The position numbers and the translations under genes were made by a program. 12,781 bases of DNA, taken from positions 1 through 12,781 of the forward strand of contig UQRR01000063.1 in assembly GCA_900543455.1 (NCBI GenBank), read 5' to 3'. Positions 6,711 through 12,642 of this stretch are shown here, in pieces. The stretch's first letter is position 1, and every line of letters starts with the position of its first letter. The stretch is from an uncultured Dialister sp. (lineage in GTDB: Bacteria; Bacillota; Negativicutes; Veillonellales; Dialisteraceae). A model generated the notes under the pieces. The model saw only the letters and a list, made by a program, of their open reading frames with translations, was not told where the DNA came from and ran no database searches.

Positions 6711-6746
6711 ACTCATATTATAGAGTGGTGTCATATATGGTGTCAA
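6711..6746 (-). promoter_or_regulatory. hicAB promoter with operator-like repeats
   Basis: On the minus strand there is a consensus TTGACA (6741-6746), an 18-nt spacer and TATAAT (6717-6722). On the plus strand the spacer region holds two direct copies of TGGTGTCA (6726-6733 and 6738-6745), 12 nt apart, the second overlapping the -35. ACTC and GAGT flank the -10 as a short dyad (6711-6714 and 6723-6726). This is a sensible place for the HicB ribbon-helix-helix domain to bind for autorepression. Confidence 0.8.
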
Positions 6747-6760
6747 TTATTTTCTCGCGC

Positions 6761-6792
6761 AAAAGGCCGCCCTGCAAGCAGGGCGGCCTTTT
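6761..6792 (-). terminator. Second identical bidirectional terminator
   Basis: The same perfect 15-bp stem and AA loop as at 5887-5918, identical over 35 nt including a leading CGC. It lies downstream of uraA on the minus strand, about 410 nt after its stop. No closer hairpin with a T tract follows uraA, so it probably ends the uraA transcript and insulates the hicAB promoter, whose -35 is 15 nt away. Confidence 0.85.
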
Positions 6793-7204
6793 GCGGTCAA
6801 TCACGATGTCAACTGTAGTATAGCACGTTCTTTGGCTGGTGACTAGAGATTAGGGGGCGCGAGTGACTTGTGACTGGTGCCTAGGGACTAGGAGACGGGG
6901 AGACATTCTTCCTCATTTGTCTTTCATGCCGCCTGTGCCCTATCTGCCCCTTCGGGGCACCTTCCCCTTGAGGGGAAGGCTGACGATACGAGGAAACCTG
7001 CTATCAGGCAGCCTTCGGGCATCGCCCTGTTTCGTCATCCTGAGCGACGAGAAACGTCGTATGTGAGATAACGAATGCCAGAACAGCTGCGACCTGAGCC
7101 ATCGATCTCGGCGAAGCCGCCACCTTCATTCCTCATTCGAGCAAAGCCTTCATCCACCATCAAAGGGACAGCACGTCCCCAGGACTAACCCTTTCCCTCA
7201 TTTC
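6793..7204. other. Gene-free repeat region between hicAB and uraA
   Basis: No credible gene. It contains an inverted, degenerate copy of the stop-rich repeat (6838-6891), GGAGACGGGGAGAC plus CTT (shared with 8528-8545), and the inverted GC-rich composite repeat copy B (6911-6992). Further on are a GTCATCCTGAGCGACGAG-type dispersed repeat near 7034-7055 and an inverted GGCGAAGCCGCCACC module near 7108-7122. These modules recur in the other intergenic regions of the window. Confidence 0.65.
6911..6992. repeat. GC-rich composite repeat, copy B (inverted)
   Basis: The reverse complement aligns with 1991-2070 with only a handful of differences. It includes the 20-nt palindrome (one mismatch here, at 6960-6979), the CCCC-TTCG-GGGC hairpin and the flank ending CTCATTTGTCTTTCATGCCG. 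Confidence 0.8.
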
Positions 7205-8470
7205 TCACTGTTCATTCGAGATATGCATCTTATCGAAGGCGAGGAAGGCGAGCGAAGTGATGATCGCTACGACAGTCGCCAGGCCCATGCCCTTCAGTTG
7301 CACCGGCCCAAGGACGATGGTTGCACCGGAGAGGCCGGAGATCATCGTGACTGCGGTCAGGATCAGATTTCTGGACTTCGTATAGTCCACATGTTTTTCG
7401 ATCAGCATGCGGATACCGGAAGCCGCAATGAAGCCGAAGAGGAGGATGCAGACGCCGCCCATGACCGGAGTCGGGATGCCGTGGATGAGCGCGGCGATCT
7501 TTCCGATGAAGGAGAAGAGGATGGCAAAGCAGGCAGCACCGCCGATGACCCAGGTGCTGTAGACGCCCGTCATCGCCATGACGCCCATGTTTTCACCATA
7601 CGTGGTATTCGGCGTAGAGCCGACGAAGCCGGAGATCATATTCGACAGACCGTCTGCAAAGAGCGAGCGGTGAAGTCCCGGGTCTTTGATGAGGTCGCGT
7701 CCGACGATATCGCTCGTGACGAAGAGATGGCCGATATGTTCGGCGAGGACCACGAAGAGCGCCGGAAGGATCATCATGATGGCAGAGAGATTGAAATGCG
7801 GCGCATAGAAGGTCGGCAGGGCGAACCATGGCATCTCCTCTACATGCGTGAAGTCTACGACACCCATGAAGACGGAGAGAATGTAGCCGGCGATGACACC
7901 GATCAGGATCGGGATGATGGAGATGAATCCGCGCCCAAGAACGGTCGCGAGGATGGTGACGATCAAGGTGAACATGGAGATCGTGATGGAAGTCGCTGCG
8001 CTCATGCCCTGCGGCTCACCGATGAAGCCGGACATGGTCATGGCGAGCGGCGCCAGCTCGAGCCCGATGATCGCGACGATCGCGCCCATGGCAGCCGGCG
8101 GGAAGAGGACATCGATCCAGCCGACGCCGATCTTCTTCACGAGGAGCGCGAGGATCATGAAGCAGAGACCGAAGGCGATGAAGCCGCCCTGGGCATCCGC
8201 ATACGTCATGCCCGCCGTCGCCGTCACTGCCAGCACCGGCGAGATGAAGGCGAAGGATGAGCCGAGGTAGGCAGGGAGCTTCCATTTGCAGATGGTGAGG
8301 TAGAGGAGCGTCCCGATGCCGTTCATGAAAAGGCAGGTCGCGGGGTCTACATTCAAGAGGAAGGGCACCAGCACCGTGGAGCCAAACATGGCGAAGAGGT
8401 GCTGCAGCGAGAGGGGGATGGTGGGGAGGAGCGGGAGCCGCTCCTCGACTTCGATGATTCTTTTGCTCAT
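7205..8470 (-). CDS. uraA: Uracil permease UraA (NCS2 family)
   Basis: This is a 421-aa inner-membrane nucleobase:proton symporter. Family signatures: QHLFAMFGSTVLVP at 23-36, PAYLGSSFAFISP at 66-78, ALFVVLAEHIGHLFVTSDIVGRD around E244, and TPNTTYGENMGVMAMTGVYSTWVIG around E293. The two acidic residues sit where E. coli UraA has its uracil-binding Glu241 and Glu290, and a Phe near position 73 is conserved. This favours uracil over xanthine or urate. AAAGGAG precedes the ATG. No pyrimidine gene is adjacent. A possible leader with promoter and terminator lies upstream at 8662-8932. The stop codon is next to a CCCTCATTTCTCAC context like that after trkH. Confidence 0.94.
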   Translation of the reverse strand: MSKRIIEVEERLPLLPTIPLSLQHLFAMFGSTVLVPFLLNVDPATCLFMNGIGTLLYLTICKWKLPAYLGSSFAFISPVLAVTATAGMTYADAQGGFIAFGLCFMILALLVKKIGVGWIDVLFPPAAMGAIVAIIGLELAPLAMTMSGFIGEPQGMSAATSITISMFTLIVTILATVLGRGFISIIPILIGVIAGYILSVFMGVVDFTHVEEMPWFALPTFYAPHFNLSAIMMILPALFVVLAEHIGHLFVTSDIVGRDLIKDPGLHRSLFADGLSNMISGFVGSTPNTTYGENMGVMAMTGVYSTWVIGGAACFAILFSFIGKIAALIHGIPTPVMGGVCILLFGFIAASGIRMLIEKHVDYTKSRNLILTAVTMISGLSGATIVLGPVQLKGMGLATVVAIITSLAFLAFDKMHISNEQ

Positions 8471-8490
8471 AAGATTCTCCTTTGGGGGAA

Positions 8491-8524
8491 ATAGTGACTA
8501 GTGACTAGTGACTGGGGATTAGGG
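8491..8524. repeat. Stop-rich repeat copy (inverted) in the uraA leader
   Basis: TAGTGACTAGTGACTAGTG followed by ACTGGGGATTAGGG is the reverse complement form of the CCCTAATC-CCCAGTCAC-TAGTCAC family. It starts about 20 nt upstream of the uraA ATG. Confidence 0.8.
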
Positions 8525-8613
8525 AAATCAGACGGGGAGACTTCTTGCCTTCATGTATCCCCTTTCCCACTTTGGGAACATACGGAAGCGGGATAAGTGG
8601 GGTGCGAGTCCTG

Positions 8614-8658
8614 GGGAAACGCTGATTCAGTCTGACAACGATTGAATCAGTGCTTCCC
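8614..8658. mobile_element. Internally deleted MITE-like element (45 bp)
   Basis: GGGAAACGCTGATTCA at the left faces TTGAATCAGTGCTTCCC at the right. The inner TCTGACAACGATT matches the right end of the 5932-6098 element (from about 6069), while everything between the left terminal repeat and that block is missing. It lacks the TTAA seen at the ends of the full copy. Confidence 0.72.
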
Positions 8659-8661
8659 TAG

Positions 8662-8699
8662 AAAAAAGGAGGCTTTCGTGAAACGAAAGAGCCTCCTTT
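8662..8699 (-). terminator. Orphan intrinsic terminator upstream of uraA
   Basis: The stem is AAAGGAGGC plus TTTCGT (8665-8679) against ACGAAA plus GCCTCCTTT (8683-8699), with a 3-nt loop and a 2-nt bulge. On the minus strand it is followed by six Ts (8667-8662), making it a good minus-strand terminator. No protein gene ends there; the only candidate source is the minus promoter at 8904-8932. Confidence 0.75.
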
Positions 8700-8780
8700 C
8701 TTTGCCTGACTGTGAATTTTTACCTGTCATATTTTATTCTTTTTGCGAAAGAAAAGCAAGTGGGGAACGTCGGGAGAAAA

Positions 8781-8834
8781 ATTCAAGGACTGAAAAACAG
8801 ACGCAATATTACGTCTGTTTTTCAGTCTTTGAAT
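8781..8834. repeat. Hairpin H1: long inverted repeat
   Basis: Arms of 23 nt (8781-8803 and 8812-8834) pair with a single G/T mismatch around an 8-nt loop CAATATTA. The inner 36 nt (8790-8825) reappear in reverse orientation as hairpin H2. It lacks a T tract, so it is not an ordinary terminator. Confidence 0.88.
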
Positions 8835-8856
8835 TATATACAGAGTCATGCGTGCG

Positions 8857-8865
8857 TGGTATAAT
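8857..8865 (+). promoter_or_regulatory. Extended -10 promoter for the ATPase gene
   Basis: TGGTATAAT is a perfect extended -10. Only a weak -35 (TATACA, 8837-8842) lies 17 nt upstream. Expected start near 8872, giving a leader of about 125 nt that includes hairpin H2. Confidence 0.6.
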
Positions 8866-8903
8866 AATCATGAAAGAACCGATATATACAGGAGAAAAAG
8901 CTG

Positions 8904-8932
8904 ATTATACATTTCATAATGGGTGATTTCAA
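8904..8932 (-). promoter_or_regulatory. Minus-strand promoter (TTGAAA-N17-TATAAT)
   Basis: On the minus strand, TTGAAA (8927-8932) is followed after exactly 17 nt by TATAAT (8904-8909). The transcript would start near 8897 and run through H1 to the terminator at 8699-8662 (about 235 nt), or read through to uraA at 8470. It faces the plus-strand promoter at 8857-8865. Confidence 0.65.
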
Positions 8933-8944
8933 AAGATAGATACG

Positions 8945-8980
8945 CTGAAAATTAGACGTAATATTGCGTCTAATTTTCAG
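8945..8980 (+). repeat. Hairpin H2 at the ATPase ribosome site
   Basis: Perfect 14-nt arms, CTGAAAATTAGACG (8945-8958) and CGTCTAATTTTCAG (8967-8980), enclose the loop TAATATTG. The hairpin ends four bases before GAGGAG (8985-8990). Against H1 read on the minus strand it differs at only two positions per arm, and both changes keep pairing. Confidence 0.88.
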
Positions 8981-8997
8981 TGAAGAGGAGTGCTGCG

Positions 8998-10263
8998 ATG
9001 GAGTTCAAACGACAGAAATACATGGATGCGCTGGTGGAGCGCATGCACAATGGCATGATCAAAGTGGTGACCGGGATTCGCAGAAGTGGGAAGTCTTATC
9101 TTCTCTTCAATCTCTTTGCCCGTTACCTGATGCAGCAGGGAACTGCGATGGATCATATCCTCACCATGCAGCTCGACCGATGGGATATGCGGCGCTACCG
9201 AGATCCCGACATGCTCCTCTCTTGGATTCACGAGCGCATGACGGATGAAGGGGACTACTATATCCTTCTCGATGAAGTACAGTTTCTCGATCACTTTGAG
9301 GAAGTGCTGAATTCCCTCCTGTATGAGTCACATGTGGACGTGTACGTGACAGGGAGCAATTCGAAATTTCTCTCCAACGACATACTGACCGCCTTCCGCG
9401 GGCGCGGGGACGAGATCCATGTCTACCCGCTGGCCTTTTCGGAATTCATGGAGCAGTACGACGGGGATATGTACCACGGTTGGGCTGACTACGCGACCTA
9501 TGGCGGTCTTCCGCAGGTCGCGTCCATGAAGACAGAGCAGCAAAAGATCACCTACCTGCAGAGCCTCTTCAAGGAAACGTATCTGAAGGACATCCTGGAA
9601 CGGCATAAGCTCAAATATCCGGAGGGGATGGAAGACCTGGTGAATGTGCTCGCCTCCTCTATCGGTACGCTGATGAATCCGACCAAGATTCTGGCGACCT
9701 TCCAGAGCCGCTTCCATTCGAAACTCAGCCTGAATACCATTCGCCAGTACATCGATTTCCTTGAAGAAGCCTTTCTGATACAGAAGGCCGTCCGCTACGA
9801 TGTGAAGGGCAGAAAATATATTGACACGCCAGTGAAGTACTACTTCGAGGATGTGGGGCTCCGAAATGCGCGGCTTGATTTCCGACAGGTAGAGGAAACG
9901 CACCTGATGGAGAATATCATTTACAATGAACTGCGTTGCCGCGGCTACCTGGTGGACGTTGGCGTAGTGAATCGGAGAATACTCGATGAAGAGAGTGGGC
10001 GGATGCTGAGCCGTCAGCTCGAAGTGGACTTCATCGCGAGTCTGGGAAATAAGCGATACTACATCCAGTCCGCCTTCCACTTGCCGGATGAGGAGAAGCT
10101 TCGTCAGGAGAAGGCCTCTCTCCTCGCCCTTTCAGATGGGTTCAAGAAGATCATCCTCGTCAAGGATGTCATGCGCCCGCGCCGCGGTGATGACGGGATC
10201 CTCATTATGAGCGTCTTTGACTTCCTCCTCTATCCTCATGGGCTGGATGAGGTGTTTGCGTAG
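8998..10263 (+). CDS. AAA_14 / DUF4143 ATPase
   Basis: This is a 421-aa P-loop protein of the widespread 'ATP-binding protein, DUF4143' family. Walker A is GIRRSGKS (26-33), Walker B YYILLDEVQ (87-95), and a sensor-like VTGSNS lies at 117-122. The C-terminal half is the DUF4143 nuclease-like region: E305 in ENIIYNEL, then EVDFI (342-346) and YYIQSAF (354-360). The Lys of the PD-(D/E)xK motif is replaced by a Q-x-S arrangement, common in this family, so nuclease activity is doubtful. Cellular role is unknown. I use the ATG at 8998 because GAGGAG lies seven bases before it; an upstream GTG at 8980 falls in hairpin H2. It stands alone, convergent with the receptor gene. Its TAG is inside a 14-nt repeat also found at 361-374. 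Confidence 0.9.
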   Translation: MEFKRQKYMDALVERMHNGMIKVVTGIRRSGKSYLLFNLFARYLMQQGTAMDHILTMQLDRWDMRRYRDPDMLLSWIHERMTDEGDYYILLDEVQFLDHFEEVLNSLLYESHVDVYVTGSNSKFLSNDILTAFRGRGDEIHVYPLAFSEFMEQYDGDMYHGWADYATYGGLPQVASMKTEQQKITYLQSLFKETYLKDILERHKLKYPEGMEDLVNVLASSIGTLMNPTKILATFQSRFHSKLSLNTIRQYIDFLEEAFLIQKAVRYDVKGRKYIDTPVKYYFEDVGLRNARLDFRQVEETHLMENIIYNELRCRGYLVDVGVVNRRILDEESGRMLSRQLEVDFIASLGNKRYYIQSAFHLPDEEKLRQEKASLLALSDGFKKIILVKDVMRPRRGDDGILIMSVFDFLLYPHGLDEVFA

Positions 10264-10273
10264 GGCGGAGGTT
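10260..10273. repeat. 14-nt repeat covering the ATPase stop codon
   Basis: GTAGGGCGGAGGTT is identical to 361-374. Its TAG is the stop codon of the ATPase gene. It looks like a fragment of the GGTGCCC-GTAGGGCGGA repeat family. Confidence 0.6.
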
Positions 10274-10284
10274 GCGGCGCAACG

Positions 10285-10334
10285 ATGCACAATAAAAGCG
10301 ATGAGATTTTCGTCTCATCGCTTTTATTGTGCAT
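10285..10334. terminator. Bidirectional terminator between convergent genes
   Basis: Perfect 22-bp arms (10285-10306 and 10313-10334) enclose a TTTTCG loop. The outer half of the stem is AT-rich (ATGCACAATAAAAGC), so the usual T tract is inside the stem. It lies between the ATPase stop and the receptor stop and probably ends both transcripts. Confidence 0.82.
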
Positions 10335-10361
10335 TATGCCGTGCTCGCTAATGCTCGCTCC

Positions 10362-12284
10362 TTAGAACTGGAATGTGACGCCCAGTTCATAATTGCGTCC
10401 TGGCATGGAATACCAATCGGTTGTAGATGCAGTGAAAGTTCCTACATCGCAGTAATAGGAATCGAAGATGTTATTTACTTTAAAGAAAACTTTTGCATAA
10501 TCAACAGGCTTGTAGTTCATGGAGAAATTCCAAACGCTGTAATTCTTGTATTCGGACGGGATTCTACCAGTAAAACCCTTTCCTCCTTCTCGTCCCAGGA
10601 TGGCACGTCCATAGAGGCTGGCATCAAATGTATCATGCACATAGGTGATACCGAGATCTAAGGTATGTTTGGGCAGGAAGCCGTTCAGATTAGCCTTTTG
10701 GGAATCACTGCTATTTATATGCGTGTATGTATACCCAAAGGTGGCAGACCAGTTGGGGTTAAACTGTTTGGTCAGGCTAAGAGATCCGCCGGCACTATCG
10801 GTTTTGCCAAGGTTTTCATATTTCCATGTATCAAAGCTATAGCTGATAATATTTTTGGCATGCGTGCGATAGAGATTTGCTGACATAGAAAGTGAATCGT
10901 CGATTTGTTTATTCATGCCGATTTGCCAGGTGCTGCCTTCTTGCGGGTCCAAATCTTTATTGCCAGAATAATGATCGAAAATCTGATATAAATCAGGCGC
11001 CACGAAGAATTCCTTATAGCCTAGGTAGTAATTGGTGTTTTCATTGGCTTTATAACCTACAGTGATAGCAGGTGTGGTGTGATTGCCAAAGGTAGAATGA
11101 TGGTCAAAACGAATACCAGGAGTGACATTCCACTTATCGGTAATTTTCCAGTCATCCTGGATATAGAAAGCTGTGTTAGAAGCGTGATGCCCTTGTGCTT
11201 CACTGATTGAACCATAAGAGTAAAAATAGGGGATTTCATCTTTGTAATACTCAATGCCCCCTACAACTGTGTGCTGGTCATTTTTCCAAGTCAACTGATC
11301 TGTAAAACCGGTACTTTTCATATCCATAAACCAGAAATCTCCGGCGCTTTTGTAATTATCCCGGAAAGTAGTACGATTTCTGTATACGGTCAGTTCATTA
11401 GAAAGCGCATCGGTGATTTTGGCTTTATATTGCAAGCTGATGGCGTCATTATCCTTTGTCCCATAGTCTCTGGTGGTACTTCCACCGCCTTGATGCATAA
11501 ATGCTTGATCAGGACGCTGGTAGTCAGATTTGTATTTGTTGTAAGTAAAGACAAGGCTGGAATCATTGCCGAGGTCTTTCCCCAACTTCACATTATAAGA
11601 TTCCGCATTTAAATGGCTAATGACTTTGTTGTTGTGACCGTCTTTGTAATCACCTTGTAATTCTTTCTGCGCCTCTACTGTCCAGAAGAATCCATCTTTG
11701 TTTCCTTCGTTGTATAGATTGTATTTTTCACCATCAAAACTGCTGGCAGAGATGGTGACTGCTGTGTTAATTTGATTTTCTTTTGCTTTTTTGGTGATGA
11801 TGTTGATGACACCGCCCTGTGCATCAGAACCATACAGGGTGGAGGCAGAGCCTTTCAGGACTTCGATGTGATCAATGGAGTTCATGTTGACATGTTGTGC
11901 CAAAGTTACAGAGCTACCTACAGTCAGACCATTGGTGTTCATTCTAACACCATCAACAAGAAGAACAACTTTATTGGAGCCGTTAATGTAGAGTTTGTTA
12001 GAGTTATAATTTTGCCCGTTTGCAGAGCTGTTCGCAATAACTACGCCGGGGATATTTCTGACGGCTTGTGAAACATCATCATAATGTTTCTGGGCGATCT
12101 CATCTGCAGTCACGACTGCTACATCCGCATTCGTGTCGATCTTCTTCTCCGGGGTACGGCTCGCAGTAACTACCACCTCATTTAACGAATAAAAATTCGG
12201 GGGGGTGCTTTCTGCCTGCACGCTAAAAGCGCCTGTGGTAAGCACAAGAGCTGCCAAAGACGCTGTCAAAATTTTCTGATTCAT
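10362..12284 (-). CDS. btuB: TonB-dependent outer-membrane receptor, BtuB-like (cobalamin uptake)
   Basis: This is a 640-aa outer-membrane beta-barrel receptor. A signal peptide at 1-24 ends VQA. A TonB box follows (NEVVVTASR, 35-43). The plug domain runs to about 166, with LYINGSNKVVLLVDGVRMN and IEVLKGSASTLYGSDAQGGVINIITKK (140-166). The rest is a barrel ending GVTFQF with the terminal Phe used by the BAM machinery. I use the ATG at 12284 because AAAGGAGG precedes it and the signal peptide begins there; the open frame continues to 12338 only through the leader. A cobalamin riboswitch upstream makes B12 or a corrinoid the likely substrate. No BtuCDF transporter genes accompany it. Two sampled 60-nt lines are 43% and 38% GC, lower than sampled uraA lines (75% and 48%), possibly indicating transfer. 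Confidence 0.9.
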   Translation of the reverse strand: MNQKILTASLAALVLTTGAFSVQAESTPPNFYSLNEVVVTASRTPEKKIDTNADVAVVTADEIAQKHYDDVSQAVRNIPGVVIANSSANGQNYNSNKLYINGSNKVVLLVDGVRMNTNGLTVGSSVTLAQHVNMNSIDHIEVLKGSASTLYGSDAQGGVINIITKKAKENQINTAVTISASSFDGEKYNLYNEGNKDGFFWTVEAQKELQGDYKDGHNNKVISHLNAESYNVKLGKDLGNDSSLVFTYNKYKSDYQRPDQAFMHQGGGSTTRDYGTKDNDAISLQYKAKITDALSNELTVYRNRTTFRDNYKSAGDFWFMDMKSTGFTDQLTWKNDQHTVVGGIEYYKDEIPYFYSYGSISEAQGHHASNTAFYIQDDWKITDKWNVTPGIRFDHHSTFGNHTTPAITVGYKANENTNYYLGYKEFFVAPDLYQIFDHYSGNKDLDPQEGSTWQIGMNKQIDDSLSMSANLYRTHAKNIISYSFDTWKYENLGKTDSAGGSLSLTKQFNPNWSATFGYTYTHINSSDSQKANLNGFLPKHTLDLGITYVHDTFDASLYGRAILGREGGKGFTGRIPSEYKNYSVWNFSMNYKPVDYAKVFFKVNNIFDSYYCDVGTFTASTTDWYSMPGRNYELGVTFQF

Positions 12285-12320
12285 TTTACTTCCTCCTTTA
12301 TCCCGTATGGACGGAAACTT

Positions 12321-12385
12321 GAAAACAACCTGCGCCATCTGCTTCCGGTATACATCGCACCATCCGCAGCGGATCAGTTGTCTTC
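12321..12385 (-). promoter_or_regulatory. Possible expression-platform hairpin of the riboswitch
   Basis: Directly after P1, GAAGACAAC (12385-12377) can pair with GTTGTTTTC (12329-12321), nine pairs with one G-U. An inner ATCCGC/GCGGAT dyad lies at 12362-12374. The 3' arm is T-rich but there is no classical T tract, so the mechanism (termination or translation control) is unclear. Confidence 0.4.
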
Positions 12386-12551
12386 ATCAAAGAGGGCAGT
12401 TCTTCTGGCTTGGCGTCCTCGCCCGTCCTCGTCTTCCCGGTTTCCCAGTGACATCGTGAGGAGGGCTCAGCCTTACAGCGGCGGGACCGTGACGGATTTG
12501 CACCGTCTTCTCTTTTCACTTTCAAAGATTTTTTGAAAGACCTTCTTTGAT
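12386..12551 (-). promoter_or_regulatory. Cobalamin (AdoCbl-class) riboswitch
   Basis: On the minus strand, the conserved core at 12504-12475 reads GGTGCAAATCCGTC, ACGGTCCCGCC and GCTGT. It is followed by CACTGGGAAACCGGGAAG and by the B12 box (CCAAGCCAGAAGAACTGCC, within 12414-12395). A closing P1 helix pairs ATCAAAGA (12551-12544) with TCTTTGAT (12393-12386) perfectly. The aptamer ends about 100 nt before the receptor ATG. In this class, ligand binding reduces expression of the downstream gene. Confidence 0.95.
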
Positions 12552-12561
12552 TCAATATAAA

Positions 12562-12586
12562 AATGCTGTATGTATTATACAGCATT
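12562..12586 (-). promoter_or_regulatory. Receptor promoter with a perfect dyad over the -10
   Basis: TATAAT on the minus strand (12574-12579) gives a start near 12567, just before riboswitch P1. The -35 is weak (TTTCCC-like). The -10 is inside a perfect inverted repeat AATGCTGTAT (12562-12571) / ATACAGCATT (12577-12586) with a 5-nt centre, which looks like a repressor operator. Confidence 0.6.
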
Positions 12587-12642
12587 CACGCAGAAAAGGG
12601 AAATGAAATTTTAATGATTGAGGATTCAGGGTTCAAGGTTCG

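Larger units (their letters stand above)
8660..8897 (-). ncRNA. Candidate small RNA or uraA attenuator leader
   Basis: Inferred only from the promoter at 8904-8932 and the terminator at 8699-8662. The transcript would hold hairpin H1 and no open frame with a ribosome site. It could be a stand-alone sRNA or the regulated leader of uraA, later separated from it by the mini-MITE and repeats. I see no clear PyrR-type binding motif. Confidence 0.35.
8471..8997. other. uraA / ATPase intergenic control region
   Basis: No protein gene is convincing in these 527 nt. From left to right: stop-rich repeat (8491-8524), CAGACGGGGAGAC module, a small TTCCCA/TGGGAA hairpin near 8566-8580, deleted MITE copy (8614-8658), terminator (8662-8699), and hairpin H1 (8781-8834). 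Then come a plus-strand extended -10 (8857-8865), a minus-strand promoter (8904-8932) and hairpin H2 (8945-8980) just before the ATPase ribosome site. Confidence 0.7.

Noticed and set aside
6801..6840. TTGACA and TATACT on the minus strand near 6810-6833
   Set aside because: The two boxes are in the wrong order and spacing to form a promoter.
7223..8260. 345-aa open frame antisense to uraA
   Set aside because: Composition is dominated by D, E, R and H, as expected from the reverse of a membrane-protein gene; uraA is unambiguous.
8558..8604. Nested hairpin upstream of uraA as a PyrR site or riboswitch
   Set aside because: No PyrR consensus or known riboswitch core could be matched; only short stems are visible.
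8642..8926. 94-aa plus-strand open frame, and the 18-codon ATG frame from 8870
   Set aside because: It runs through a terminator and hairpin H1 with no ribosome site; the 8870 ATG lies at the predicted start of transcription.
12285..12338. N-terminal extension of the receptor to 658 aa
   Set aside because: A signal peptide and AAAGGAGG define the start at 12284; the extension lies in the leader.
12298..12585. 95-aa minus-strand open frame
   Set aside because: It lies across the cobalamin riboswitch and is explained by that RNA.
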